Shown: positions 10,656 to 23,612 of the stretch, one piece after another
Numbering within the stretch: position 1 is the first letter of the stretch
How the letters are laid out: the number at the start of each line of letters is the position of its first letter
DNA from: Branchiostoma floridae
Lineage: Eukaryota > Chordata > Leptocardii > Amphioxiformes > Branchiostomatidae
Direction: 5' to 3'
DNA: 64,000 nt
Assembly: GCF_000003815.2 (NCBI RefSeq)
Contig: NC_049985.1
Span: 13,764,420 to 13,828,419, forward strand
Notes under the pieces: model-generated
Told to the model about the DNA's origin: nothing
Database searches by the model: none
What the model saw: only the letters and a program-made list of their open reading frames with translations
Translations under genes and position numbers: made by a program

Positions 10656-13600
10656 GTACCATAACAACATAAAGTAAAAATATACCCTGCTGCGGAAACA
10701 GTAAGAAAAGTTACAACTAGGCACTATAACAGTACAAGGTGAACAACCAGTCTGTTGAAACTTCTACAACCAGTACGATGTACCAAACAAGCTGCTGCAC
10801 AGTTTCCATTGGTGTTTATTGGTCTCTCCTTTAAATGTCTGCTGACAGCTACTCTTCCAGGAGAGGAGAACACATACAATACATTAGGAGACCCCTACCA
10901 TCAACCCGGTTTTATGACAGCCAAATGCTGTGATATTTTTGATGTGATCCAGTCATTGTCATAACCCAGAACATTTTCCCAGCCATCTTTACTACCTGAG
11001 GATTTCCCATCCCCATCAGCAGACATCTTGGAGGCACGACATCACCGATCATAAACCCCTGATGTGCACTGTGTGCCAGAACTGGCAAAGGACATTTTCT
11101 TTTATACGACCATTTGTTCTACCCCAAAGCTATCAGTGCCTTTTATATGGACCCTTTTTTTTTTGTAAGGCACTTCAGCTATGCGTAAAAACTCTGGGAG
11201 CAATAGGAAGAGCCTGGTAATGTAAAGTTAGACCATAGTGCGGCCATATTTTATTTTCCTCCGTGAAAATAGGACACATTATTGCCTCGATGTAGACTTG
11301 ATGTTGACAATGTTATACTTGTCAGCCAAACATGCATACATAAATCTTACAGCAATATCATTGATTGCATTATTTCTTTCAAATTCATCCAATATCCAAT
11401 ACTGTAAAAGGAGAAAAGTTTGCAGTGATTTAATGTTCATGAACTTGACACCACCATGAACATAGTGTTCTGTCTTCTCCTGCCTTATCCCCTTGTTCCA
11501 ACTGCAGACAAACTACCGCAAATTCTCCAATTTTCCTTTCCTGAAAATCTAATTCCTGTGAAAATGTTTCATTTCATTTCTAACATTTCCAACACCACAG
11601 GGACAACATATTTCAGTTAACAGTAATTTTGATGATCTCTTAGTTTTGATGATCTTTTAAGAAACGGAATAATAAAAGCTACAGTGTACAATGTCGCTGA
11701 AAATAAGCATCCAATTTTTTTTTCTATCACATTCAATAGCTCCCTGCACAATGACTCCTCTGAGTTATTGTCCATTCTCAGTGATTGATTTTCTGACATT
11801 TCCATGTGACATTTTTACAGAGATGTATACTGGGGAACATATTGGAAATCCTGCCTCTAGGCAGCCAAATGTATAAAAAGTAATACAACAGACCTATAAA
11901 GAATGATACATATGGCCATACAGTGGGAAAATAATCCATTTATCACTATCTAAAAGGCCACTTCCATATAAATTTTGACATTTTTATGAGAATCTGGGAT
12001 TTGTTTTTGTTTTATTTCAAATTACAGTTTTTCTAAGGCTACAAATGCATATATTGCCTGGGGATAATTGTATCCAAAGTGTAATTTCCAATACTCGTAT
12101 CTATAGTCCCCCAGTCTTTATAATGTCAAATATGTATTGCTACAAATGTATTTATCAAAACTGATATTTTATAGTGTGGTTCAGACTTTAGTCATTATTT
12201 TTGCAGCATCAAATATTGTTTGTGCATGTAACATTTTGAGCACATTAAAAATCTTCCAATATACGTAAATAAAAATGACATTTGTCAGAGTCTTATGAGA
12301 CATGAAATATCTAAACTAGCTTTATGACTAGTATCAAAAATAAATGATTCTTACAGGTATGAGTCAGCAGATTATGGTTAAACATTTCCATTGGACTATA
12401 TATAAAAGTATAATGTTGTCTTTTTGTCTTTAATCGTGTAGAAAAGAAAGTATATGTACATCTAAAATGAAATGTGAACATTATACATTAAAGATGACAC
12501 ATTCAAGTAATCATATCGGCAACAAAGACAAATCATTACAACTCAAACATTGTAGAAAATAGGATGCCTGAGCTCCTGTTAAAAGATGCATGAATTGTCC
12601 ATGTTCGGTTTGCAATCTCTTCCAATGGGGGAGGATCTACGCGGAATCACAAAAAGTGCATGAGAAATGTCACTGATAGTGTGTCGCCACCTCACCGCGA
12701 CACTCCATTTACTTCTGATGACATTTCCATGCCGCAGCGATCACATCAGCACCAAATCCCCGCCCTGACATTGGCACGCTGGTGTAGGACGTGCCGCAAG
12801 ATTGATTCTGTTGACTGGGGAAAACGATTGCAAATCACAGTCCTATTCCTCATCGCTTCCTGCAGCTAGGACTCTGTCATCAACAGCCACGGTCGACTGG
12901 ACGTTATTGCGGTGGACAGGAAAAAAGTTTCTACGTTGGGAAAAGGGGAGATGAATCACATTAATAATATGCTTCTTCATGCCAAAATATCATTCCACTG
13001 TCATTGCATAATCTTTTTATCAGTTGACATACTGGTGCAGGGGATACAATATCGGCAGGCAAATTGGGTAAAAAAAGAATATTGTTTCCAGAGAGGGTAT
13101 GACAAGATTAGATTATAACTGCCCCAGGTAGTACCTCCATCTGGAATTCAATTCCACTTCTGAGTATATTTTCTCATTACAAAGTGTGGTTTATGATCTC
13201 ACCTTTGATGATCAGATGCCAGAATACAGTGGTAAACATTGAATAAAACATCCCAATACAACAGTAGAAAGCTGCTAAACTTCATGTTTTCTACCGGTAT
13301 ATTGCACACAATCAATAAAAAAGACACAATTTATGAACCTGGTTATTAAAATCTTTACTTCTTTTCACGCCATTCAGTGGCAAAAATGCATGATATGGTC
13401 ATGACAGGAGAAAAGAATAGTTGATATGATATACTGAAATACAATTTCACTTTTCACAGATGCCTCCATGCAGTATTCTTTCACATAAAGTTACTGTAAT
13501 GTTATAAAACTAAAGTTGGTTTGAGAAGAACAAAGCAGAATGAGTATGAAGAATTGATTTAGGTGCAGGTCATGATATATTGCATCTAAGGTCTAAAATC

Positions 13601-14807
13601 TGTCTTATTGCCTCAGACATAGTTGTGAATGATGGGCCGTGGCTATCGCAATATCTCACCATGTAGGGATTGCTGAAGCTAGCCAAAAGTCCATGTCTTG
13701 ATAAATTAGATTAGGGTTCTCCAATCCCAAAGTGAAAGGTAATGTAATTTGTCTTTGCTACCTCTATAACTTAGTTACAAATGGCTGTGGCTGCCCTGTG
13801 AAATTTCAGCAAGGGTGGAAAATTGTTGAGGGTTTGAAAAAGAAACGTGTCCTGGCAAATTTAGGTCATGCTTTTTACGAGTTATTATTAATTCAGTGGC
13901 AATATTGACAAGTGACAGATCATTATGTTGCTTTATGTATTAGTCAATATATACGGTTTTTGGGTAACCCATGCATAATGCATTGAACAATGGTAATATA
14001 ACCCAGAGACGGAAACATAAAGAAACCGGAAATCAGGTCTGAAATGTTAGAATCAATATCACATTTTTACGAGCAGAGAAAGAAGGAAAGTGCCACAGCA
14101 AGAGAAACTAAAGCAACAATAATAACAACAAAATTTACTGTAATAAAGTACAACACAGGTCAACCAATATAAACAAGGTATTTTATAAAAATTAGTAAGA
14201 AACTAGTGTTTCCTAGCAATGTATAAGGTACGTATAAGTGAACCACTAAAAGGATCCAAGTATCAGAAGAGAAAGTCGAAAGAAATGGATGAACAAATAA
14301 CACCAGTGGCCTTGAGTTACACCTTTCGTACATTCATGAACCCAGCAAACCGCTTGAAAGAGAATGGGTTACTACAAATGAAAAATAAAACCATTTTCCC
14401 CAAACCACGCCTCAAGCACATTAAGGAACCCATCACACTTTTCTAAAGGAGTAGGGATTCACGCGGTGTGAGCGGATAAAAAGCTTAGCCTCATGACTGG
14501 CCCCGGGGCAATTGCTGTCGTATTGGGGTCACCCCAGGGCCAAAAGCCAGCTGCTCCAGACCCTTGCGCAGCATCCTCATCAATTGTAAGCCCTCGCAAT
14601 TCAGCCCCAGGCTGCAAGGAGAGTGGGTGTTCACGCAATTCAATTCAATATAAGATAGAGCTGTTCACTCACTTCAATGGGCACAATATTGGACAAATTC
14701 CCTTGGAACCACGGACGGCCCTTTCAGTGCAGCCATCTTCTTTGACTTGAAGAAGCTACTTTGAACAGGAGACACAAAGGCCAACATGGTCCATTTTTCT
14801 ATTTCAG
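10656..14807. other. non-coding interval
   Basis: No gene recognised. A short direct repeat TTTGATGATCT occurs at about 11632 and 11645. A relatively CpG-rich patch lies at 12600-12910 (CACCTCACCGCGACAC and similar) and could be regulatory. The rest is AT-rich with scattered A/T runs. Confidence 0.45.
12600..12910. promoter_or_regulatory. CpG-containing patch, candidate conserved non-coding element
   Basis: This stretch is higher in G+C and CpG than its neighbours and poor in simple sequence. A 69-codon frame crosses it but has no recognisable motif. I suggest regulatory DNA from composition only. Confidence 0.2.
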
Positions 14808-14837
14808 TGGAAAGCAGATCAGCACCAAGGCTACAAG
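14808..14837 (+). other. candidate 30-nt micro-exon
   Basis: A very good acceptor (ccatttttctatttcag, ending at 14807) and a consensus donor (CTACAAG followed by gtaagat, 14838) enclose 30 bases that are open in frame 1. Partner exons are not visible. The piece lies in the first unit of a 134-bp tandem duplication, and the second unit keeps only part of the signals. This is speculative. Confidence 0.2.
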
Positions 14838-15045
14838 GTAAGATATCACTTCAGTGTGCTTCAGTGAGTGGAATGAATCTTGGTTAGCCATTTGATAGCA
14901 TTGGAGAGTCTCTTACAACACCGTTGGTTTTCTAAGTATCACAGCAAATCATTTAGCACCAAGGATAGGAGGTAACGTACTTCTGCAGTATGCTTCAGTG
15001 AGTGGAAATAATCTAGGTAAGGCAAAGCCATTCAGTCAATAACAT
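14811..15045 (+). repeat. diverged tandem duplication, 134-bp period
   Basis: The block GCTTCAGTGAGTGGAA occurs at 14858 and 14992. Flanking blocks (AGCACCAAGG, AGGTAA, CATTGG) recur in the same order, which gives two diverged units. Confidence 0.65.
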
Positions 15046-16380
15046 TGGGGGATACACAGTACTGGCTCTCAAATTTAAACACTACATCCGGCCATTCAGC
15101 ACCATGGACAAAGACTAATGGAAAATACAGATGTGAAAACAAATCTTATAGGGCCTTCACACTGAAACCGATATTAGCAGGAATCAAGCAGAACCAGACA
15201 GAATGGAGTAATTGCAAAATTTGTGCCACATTCGGGGCCATTTGAGTGGGAATTCTAAATGAACCTTATATCCCCTTCACACGAAAAGGAATGCGCCAAA
15301 ATGCCTATTCTATTTCTATTCATGGGAATTCGTAGTGTATTCTAGAAATTCTCACTGCATTCCAGCAGGATTTTGTAGTACTGAAGGAAATATATAATAA
15401 TAGGAAAGCACAGAAACTAAATATTTTACTGAAACCTTGTTACAGGTTTTCCTTCCTCTAAAGCCCAATGTTCTTTCAGATTATAAAGGACTCATAGCTT
15501 GTATACTATAAAGGACTGAGTCTATGTAGGCATGTTTATGTGTTACATTACTTCACACACTTTTCTATAACTCAGGTCTTTGGAAAGTATGAGATCTATC
15601 ATTGATTAGCAGTGATTATGAGATTTGTTGAACCAAGAGTAAATTGTCTCACAAGATGTAGCAGACCGACATTTTGATGACATTCCAAATGAGTTCTACT
15701 ACTTCTACCAAAAGTTTTGTTTTACTCCAACAAATGAATCATCATTGCAATGAATCAGAATGACTCCAGGGGGAGACATACATGGCTGATGTTTTTTTGT
15801 CACAGTGGATGCTGTAATTAACTGGTAGTTAAATTCCACAGAAATTCTTTGGGGGTGAAGGAAGCTTATACCATCAAATTCTCAAGGGACCATCTGATCT
15901 ATTTGCATTGCCTGTATATTGTCAACAAAGGGATCAGTGAAAGTACTTAATTCACATGCATCTCTCAATAATTATTGCTGGAGCCAAAACAAATTGCTTT
16001 AGTGCCTTTTGTAATAGCCATTGGCTACTTGGGCAGTCAGGGTGTATGTCTGTCATAGGAAAACCAATAGGCGAATAATAAATAAGATGCGGTTCAAGAT
16101 ATTCTCATCTTTTTGATTTTGACATATGAATTTGGCTATGCCACATGCTGAGCAGAAACATTACAGTTGAGTCATAAGTGTGTATGTAATTATCTAATAA
16201 ATAATAGACATAGTCACACCTGCACCTGCCAGGCACTGATGCTTCCTCATCCGGAAAAATGGATCCAGGCGACTCCTGTGTGGTCTGTGCTTTTCCTGGT
16301 AAAATCAAAGATGATCCTTTTATTCAACTGTCGAATCAAGAAGCCATTGCTTGTATTGAGCATGCCATTAACTGCTTATT
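15046..16380. other. non-coding interval
   Basis: AT-rich DNA with short frames only. I see nothing that identifies a gene or a repeat family. Confidence 0.45.
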
Positions 16381-16646
16381 TATATATCATAGATTAGACA
16401 ACTAAATCTGGTATGATTTTGATAATTTTAAGAGTGAAAATCGCGAAACGTTACATGTACAATATCTGACGTAAGTGATAGATGGGTTAAGACTACTTAA
16501 TATGTAATTATATATCATAGATTAGACAACCAAATCTGATATGATTTTGCTAATTTTCAGAGTTCACTGAAAATCACTACTTGTAACGTTACAATATTTG
16601 ACATAAATACATGGTAAGTGATAAGTGATAGATGGGTAAAGACTGC
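16381..16646 (+). repeat. tandem duplication, 127-bp period
   Basis: TATATCATAGATTAGACAAC recurs at 16383 and 16510, followed in both units by ATGATTTTG, AACGTTACA and AGTGATAGATGGGTTAAGACT-like blocks. The duplication lies directly beside a pentanucleotide microsatellite. Confidence 0.8.
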
Positions 16647-16650
16647 CAGC

Positions 16651-16710
16651 TTCTATTCTATTCTATTCTATTCTATTCTATTCTATTCTATTCTATTCTA
16701 TTCTATTCTA
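16651..16710 (+). repeat. (TTCTA)12 microsatellite
   Basis: Twelve uninterrupted copies of TTCTA, followed by the variants TTCCA and TTCAT. It is likely to be length-polymorphic. Confidence 0.97.
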
Positions 16711-17366
16711 TTCCATTCATTGCCCTGGAATCTGGTAACCAAAACATTGGAATCAAGTCTCCCAACTTCCCTTCAACTGTAACTCCCATGTGAACACTGG
16801 TAATGGCTGTGTACCAGAGAGGCAAGGCGAGCCATTAAAACAAAGCCAGGCAATTTACAGACTGGGTAATGGCACCAGTTCCCAAGGGATTTCCCAACTA
16901 AGGGGAAATGCAAATTTGATCATTGCATTTGGCAAAGATTCAACCACCCCCTAGTCAAAATGTTTTATTATGAGGCATTTGTGCCAACTTTCATTTGGCG
17001 CAACTGTCTTTTACTTTTGAGATTTCAGTTAAGATTATCTAAGATGTGGAAATGGTTGAAAATGATCAATATCTACTGACACAGTTTGTCTGCTAGCTCG
17101 TTTCTCACCTGCGCTTTGCGCCAAATCAATAGTAAGGATGCAAATAAAACTTAATAAACCATTGTCAATCTGTTTTCCCTCTTCAGTGTAATCAAATCCC
17201 CCTTAACTGACTTGACTATCACACTTTTCTTCCATACAACAAAGCATAATCAATGTCGAACAATTACCAAAGGGATATGTTATTCTATATACCACATCCA
17301 GGGGTCACGAAAAGCACCAAAGATTTTTCACTCGATAGCCGTAACATCTAATGTCTTGAGTGAAAG

Positions 17367-17390
17367 TTCCTGCGCGGTTGGGCGCAGGAA
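17367..17390. repeat. GC-rich hairpin
   Basis: TTCCTGCGC (17367-17375) pairs perfectly with GCGCAGGAA (17382-17390) around GGTTGG. It lies in a local GC-rich patch. Function is unknown. Confidence 0.7.
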
Positions 17391-19217
17391 TCGATAACCT
17401 TTTTGTGTCTCCCCTCCTGAGAGTCGTTAGTGGCAAGGGTGCGGATCTGGGTCCTTGGTGATGGAAACCCTGAAATACAACACTTGAGGGGAACATGCAT
17501 CAATGTGGTTCACTCTTAAGGTTATATTTTGATGATCTTTAATGGTGTTAAGGAAGAGTTTATCCTTTAACAATTGGGCTGGAGCTTTGTAAGGAGGTTT
17601 GAAAACAAATCTACAACATACTAATAGCTCAATATATGGTTTTCAAGGCTTTTACTGAGAGAGCTACAGAGAGTAAGATGCAGGAGGTACAGAATATTGG
17701 ATGTTGTACTTTTAGTGTCTAGTAGTGATATTTCATTTTTTGTTTCATTTATAGAATTGTGAATTTGGTGTTTATAGAGTAGTGTTAGAGTAAAGGAATA
17801 GCAGCTATCCCCTGTTGAAGTAAGAAGACAGCGTTCACAAACCGCAGACATGCTTTTGAAATCAATCACAACTTAATTAAAGGGGTACTCGAAGTGGTGA
17901 ATGGGGATTTTGAAATTCAAGCTTGTTCATGAAAAAAGTTCTAAGCAGACTAGACTGCGGTCACCCTGGGTGCCAGACAGTCTGGCTCTAAGAAGGCACA
18001 GGACAATACCTAATACTGGCCTTGAAATATCTGTTATTTATCAGGGTCATGTAACTTAATACATCCTCTAATATGTTGTGACCATAGATAATGAATCAAT
18101 TTACCAGTTCTCCCCTGGGAGCTGAAGCTACATTATGCAAATACGGTTCTCATATTTTGGGTTTCCATGTTGCTTAAGGAAAAGATACAAGGGCAAAGCC
18201 ATTGGCATTTTGCTAAGCTATATGTTCAATTTTACAACACAGGAGAGGAACCATCATTTTCTTAGTATGATGACTTGCAGGTGTCTGTGGAATGTGAAAT
18301 AAAGGGAATATGTCATCACAGTACATGTTTGAATAGGTATGTAAATTATTGTAACAAATTAGTTTGCTTCTTACGTGTTTCCTTTCTTTTACATGGAATC
18401 GACAAAGTCGATATTCAAATTATTGTTAGCGCTACATGTAATGTATTACATTATATAGTTGTTCAAAGTACTACATGTATGGATTATCATTAGTCTACCA
18501 ATATATGGCCCCCCAAAACCCTTAGTGTACCAGAACAGCAAGGTCAGTACTTAACCTTACCCTCTAGACGTCCCTGCGTTTTACATATTCTATTTGTCAC
18601 AAACACTTAATGCGTGACTGTTATTAGCATTCTCCATTTACCACCCATGGATTTTAGGAGGCAAAAGTAATAACTTTACTGAAAGGTCAGCAAGGTCACC
18701 AACACAAAGCCACTGCCCATAAAACCCTGGGGGCCAAAATCTGAGCTAGAGAAATTTGAGCCTCCCTTTACTGCAAAAGGTACAATAAGCTCCTACTATG
18801 TGACTGATTTATGTTGAATTGTTTGTGTGTTTGTGGGAAGATAAAGTATCAGGGATGAGTGTAACAGTCTGGGCCATTGGGTGAGGATAGTTGCAGCTAT
18901 CTGGTTCATTGCAGATATAAAGCAATGGTAGTAAACTAGCCAGGTCATTGAAATGTCAACAGTGTACTTTTGACTTCATTTTGCATTCATATTCATTGTG
19001 ATATTCTTATAATCGAACACCCATATTTGTAGTTTTCTCTGCCTTTCATATGCTTTGAGGTAGAAGATTATAATAAAGTCTTGCTATTACAGAATTTATG
19101 TAAAATCATGCAAAGGGAACTTGGTTCTCTTGGTATTGAATAATTGCTATGGATGCAGTTAAGCCTGGCTTGCTTCATATAATTTTATGGTATATGACCT
19201 GGGTGTGGCTCATATCA

Positions 19218-19232
19218 CCCCCCCCCCCCCCC
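19218..19232. repeat. poly-C run (15)
   Basis: Fifteen consecutive C in AT-rich DNA. Confidence 0.95.
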
Positions 19233-19814
19233 ATCACTGTGCAAATAAGGGATAATTGTGTCATAAATACACAATATATCTGGTAGGTACATCATGGGAT
19301 TACTGGCGGTAATGGCTTTGCTTCTTTATGTGGTGTACATGTACTTGCACTTAATAGCCATATGCATCATGCAAGTGATACAGAAGCCATTTCCTATCTA
19401 TTGAAAGTTACTTAAAACAACTATCTACTCCCCCCAAGAACCATCTCATTTGATTTGCTTGGCAATGCCATATTTTTAAGAGGGTATGAGATACATCAAA
19501 GATTCAAGATACAAAGCTCTTGATGCTTTAATGCAATTTTGCACTTTCTTTGAAAACCACACTGATCTTTCTGTTACAATAGCCTAAGGTTGCTGTTTGC
19601 ATCAATGTAATACTATAACTGTATTTGTAAGTCTCCTCAAATGGAGAGTAAAGCTTCCAGCCAACAATCTTGGTTTATATAATGCCATTTGTAGATTCTT
19701 ATCTTATAGATTCTGAAGAGCCTTTATACACCCCGATTCTTGGTTGATACGACTGCTTTTTATCCTTATCCTTCTTATTTGAGCCTGCAAATGCACCATC
19801 CATGGTAGGTCAAC

Positions 19815-20250
19815 TCAGTATGCATGGATGGTGAGCCACTGATTGGCCATTTCTACTGATGTGTCCATTTCTCTCTCAAAGGTCTCCCAAGCATTTGATC
19901 TTTCTTGAAGTTCAAGCTCATCATGTGTAGATGTGCTCTTGTTGTCATTCCTCGGGACTGGCCAGGCTTTCAAAGGCATTCCGCCCAGATGAAAGAGTAT
20001 GTGGACAGTGTATGAAGTGAAGTTGCACGAAGCAGGAAGCAATTTAAAAACACTTTCTGTAATGGCATGGCAAAAGCCTCCAGAAGGCTATACGTTCAGC
20101 ACATGGATGTATGTTAAAATGGTGAAGTGGTGAAGTTGACCAAAGGTCTGTTATTCACCTTGAAGCTCGAACATTGTGCTGACAGGGAAGAATAGTGAAT
20201 TCCATCTGCATGAAGCTTTCACTTCTGGTGTTCTCACCCTCCCAAAACAT
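19815..20250 (-). other. possible decayed coding remnant, minus strand
   Basis: A frame of about 75 codons (20042 down to 19815) has an unusually protein-like composition for this window, with a hydrophilic acidic stretch ending QWLTIHAY and a stop. A second short open piece lies just upstream on the same strand at about 20150-20250, in another frame and ending near a possible donor. I recognise no family. It could be a gene remnant or chance. Confidence 0.15.
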
Positions 20251-23200
20251 CAAAGGTACATTAAGAAAGTGCCACAATAGCAATACTGAAATCAATCTCC
20301 TTACACAATCTACAACTACAGCTTTCTGCTGATTTCACCTTACTGGGTAAAGTAACCAGTCACACACTCAATCTTCCTCAACAAAAATGTAACTGGCACA
20401 TTTTTAAGAACCGTGTGCTATAACATCCACTGAGAATTCTTCAAGGTTAAAACTTCCCTCCCTGGCATTAGAACCAGTGACCCTTGTGACCCAAGCAGGT
20501 ATGCACTAGGAAGTAACCATCTGACCTGTACCCTATGTCAGAAGTGATGTATTTTTCCATCATCCATCTGTACAGATGCTGCGCATTCATATTGACTTGT
20601 AGAAATGATCCTCTGGGTCAGGAAGTATTGTGTTTCATTACTACACAATCCTTTGATCTTGCTGTCAACTGAATGGTTTGGGGCTTGTAAATTTGAATTT
20701 GCTTGTTGTTCACATGTGTGAATGAATATATGTGCATGTATAGGAGAGAATATCAGGGTCTAGATAAATTTGGTGATGCTTTGGGAATTGTTTCATAAAG
20801 AAGGCTTTCCTTGGGGGTGTAACATTCTGATTGGAGATTGTCAGTTGCAAATGACCCTATAATACAGTTAATATATCTTTGACATTACAGGCTTTCCAAT
20901 ATATACATATACTGGAATATGTCATAGTTGGCTGTTCCTTTCTCAGAGCAATGTACATGTGTGTAGTACATGTATTTACTGTGTAAGTTGTCGACTTGTC
21001 ATTGTATTTATCAATGGCAAAATACCGGCAACTGTGGAAACTGAGAAAGAATATTTTCAGATCAGTGAAAATGTTGGAGATGGCTTCTGATGGTGTTTCA
21101 GCACCACAGACATTACCATACTGCAGTTTATGTTGTTACTGCACAGTATAATAGTTGTCCTGTAGGTTAATGAGGGTACATTATTATAATAGTGTTTTCC
21201 TTATCATGGATATAAGTACTTTATCAATGGGAAGGCATTTCAGCACCAAGGATGTGGCCATTATACCATTTTTTTTTCAAATAAGGTTGATGGAATGATG
21301 TGATTGAGACGAATTTGTGGGAGATTAAAATGTCTGTTTCAGGGTACTGTCATTGTTTAACATTGATTCCCCATAAGGGTGGGTCAGGCTCTGTTTCTTG
21401 TACTTATAGTTAATAAGGTGTTACCAACCTTTGATAGCATCAGGCAGGCTTGTCATGGCAGTTTGCGAGGAGCATGCAAAAGAACTTTTTGCTTGTTTCA
21501 TTTGCATAACCTTTTGAATTTGTGGAAAATGTGGAAAGATTGCCTTTTGCTGCCATACCTAAGAAACTTTTGATCAACTGTCCTCAGTAGAATGAAGAAT
21601 TACAAATATTAATGTTATAGTTACATTACATGTATTTTTGTTGCTTTCATATTTGATATATTCCTGATGGGAGACACAAAGACAGTTGAGCATATTTCTT
21701 GTTAACAATAGGAGGACTGGAAAGAGGGGAGAGCTTCTTGATATGGGTCTGCATACAACCCCCTCAATCTTTGTCATTGTACACACTGGATGATACTAAT
21801 GATTGATATTCTAACCTTTGACGAGGGTCATACCAATCAGCAGAGACCTTTGGGTGAGAAAATGTCATGGACTCTTTTCAGTAAGGGCAGACAATCTTCT
21901 TGATGCACTCTGGCCTTACTGTCGTCATTGTAAAACGGTACATTACCATGATAACTAACGATAGGGTCACCCTATCATTCACCTCTTTCATCAAAACTTC
22001 TAACTTCTAATTAAATATAGTGTTACCTGAAATTGGGAGGCCAGAATTTGAGTATTCTTTAAGTGAGTGGACTCCTGTAATTTACCTTACACCTTGTATG
22101 ACATCTTGCATGGCCTAGCAAATAGGGATAAGAATTAGGCAAGTAAAGAGTAGAAACACCCTTGGCCATCTCCTGCCATTTTGGCAAAAGATGCATATCA
22201 AATACAATACTTGCTGGGGGGATATATCATCAAACTGCCAGAGTTCCAACCAATTAACTTTTTTAGAACCACCCACAGGCTATAAATCGACCCCAAGGCT
22301 ACCAATTCTCTTCGCCAACTAGTGGCAGATTTCTTCCAGCCTTGGTCTTGCCCACTGTTGAGATTAGATCTAAATCCATACATGCAGCCCAAGCCATCTG
22401 CCTGCAACAAGAATTAGCAATAGAAAACTCTGCTCTGCCCATCTGTCAAACTATCAGAACAGAGTGCCCCAGGGAGAACTGAATCTATTAGTCTTGCTGT
22501 TTTTCAATAAATGTGTCTATAGCCAGCTTTTGCTTAAGACTCAGCCTTTTGATCCCTATATTTCAAAAAAATTAATGCTCTCTTCTAAAGCAGTTTGTAT
22601 GGTATTGGTGTCAATGTTTATACTGTATGTAATCATCTAGATTTCATTGATCATTGACAAAATCTTTTTACCAAGAGACCCCTTCTGGCAGCACTCAGCC
22701 TGCACTAAGAACTGGACCAGCATCTCTTCTCCTTAAGTTACCGTAGAAGCATCCTGATTGAGACAAACTCAACTCATTAAGACTGAGGACTTAGAATCCA
22801 AAGCTTTACGAGTTGAGGCCTACCCCATTTTAGATCAGAAAGGTTTTGCATATAGACTGATGTTTGTCAATACGTTTTGAGCGGATTATTGACATGACCA
22901 GATGCAGCAGCTGGCCAGCACGTCACAACATTACCCACTCAATTACACAGTCTTTACCGCCCTGTACCCTAATTTTTCATTGGCTCAAAATGTCAATGCA
23001 TCACGTACGAGAGATCTCCAGCGTTCTATAGTATCAGTTTTGGGCTACATCCAAGGGTATAGAAATCCTGGGAGCTGACTGATCGTGTTACATGGTACTT
23101 TCTATCACCATGCAGAAAATGTACTTAATCTGGTGTTAGACTCACTTGGCAACCACTTTGCCAAAGTTTGCACAAGCCAAGCTCGATGTTGAATACTAAT

Positions 23201-23361
23201 GGGTAGCAAGAAGCTTTATTGGAGAAACTTTTTTGAATGTCTATGATACACTGCCATTTTGAAGTATGGCCTCTAAAACTTACAAATGTATGCTGTTGTT
23301 ATGCTCCTTTTATAGTGTTCTGTCTAATGTGTTTCTAACAGTATATGGTATCTTTTTACAG
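20251..23361. other. non-coding interval
   Basis: AT-rich DNA with scattered short frames, T runs and several TACATGTA-type octamers (near 20970 and 21626). No gene or named repeat recognised. Confidence 0.45.
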
Positions 23362-23430
23362 AGTCTTCAAGAGTTATAGCAGACGTGTGAGCTGAACATT
23401 GTAACAGACTTCATCATCTTCATCAACTAG
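23362..23430 (+). other. candidate non-coding exon (69 bp)
   Basis: A branch-point-like tttctaac (23331-23338), the acceptor ggtatctttttacag ending at 23361, and the consensus donor CTAG followed by gtgagtg at 23431. All three frames contain stops, so if real it is a 5'UTR or long non-coding RNA exon, possibly an upstream leader exon of a downstream gene. There is no transcript evidence. Confidence 0.35.
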
Positions 23431-23540
23431 GTGAGTGTTCCGCATATAAAAAATATTTCCTTACTCTTTTCCCTTGAAAATGCATAAATTTCATAGTATA
23501 CTGGTACTACAAAAACTTCATCAGATTTGTAGTCAGTCAG

Positions 23541-23612
23541 CCAATGAGGGATGCTCACATGTAGGATGAGTGATTGATGTTACCATAGCAACTGATGAGG
23601 CGCCTTGATTGG
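23541..23612. promoter_or_regulatory. RFX X-box flanked by CCAAT boxes
   Basis: GTTACCATAGCAAC (23579-23592) fits the palindromic RFX X-box consensus across its length. A CCAAT box (23541-23545) lies upstream and an inverted CCAAT (ATTGG, 23608-23612) downstream. RFX plus NF-Y spacing of this kind is known from promoters of RFX target genes. No adjacent gene is recognised, so the target is unknown. Confidence 0.4.

Larger units (their letters stand above)
16711..19814. other. non-coding interval
   Basis: No gene recognised. It contains a GC-rich patch at 17290-17480 with a perfect small hairpin (17367-17390), and a C15 run at 19218-19232. The rest is AT-rich. Confidence 0.45.
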
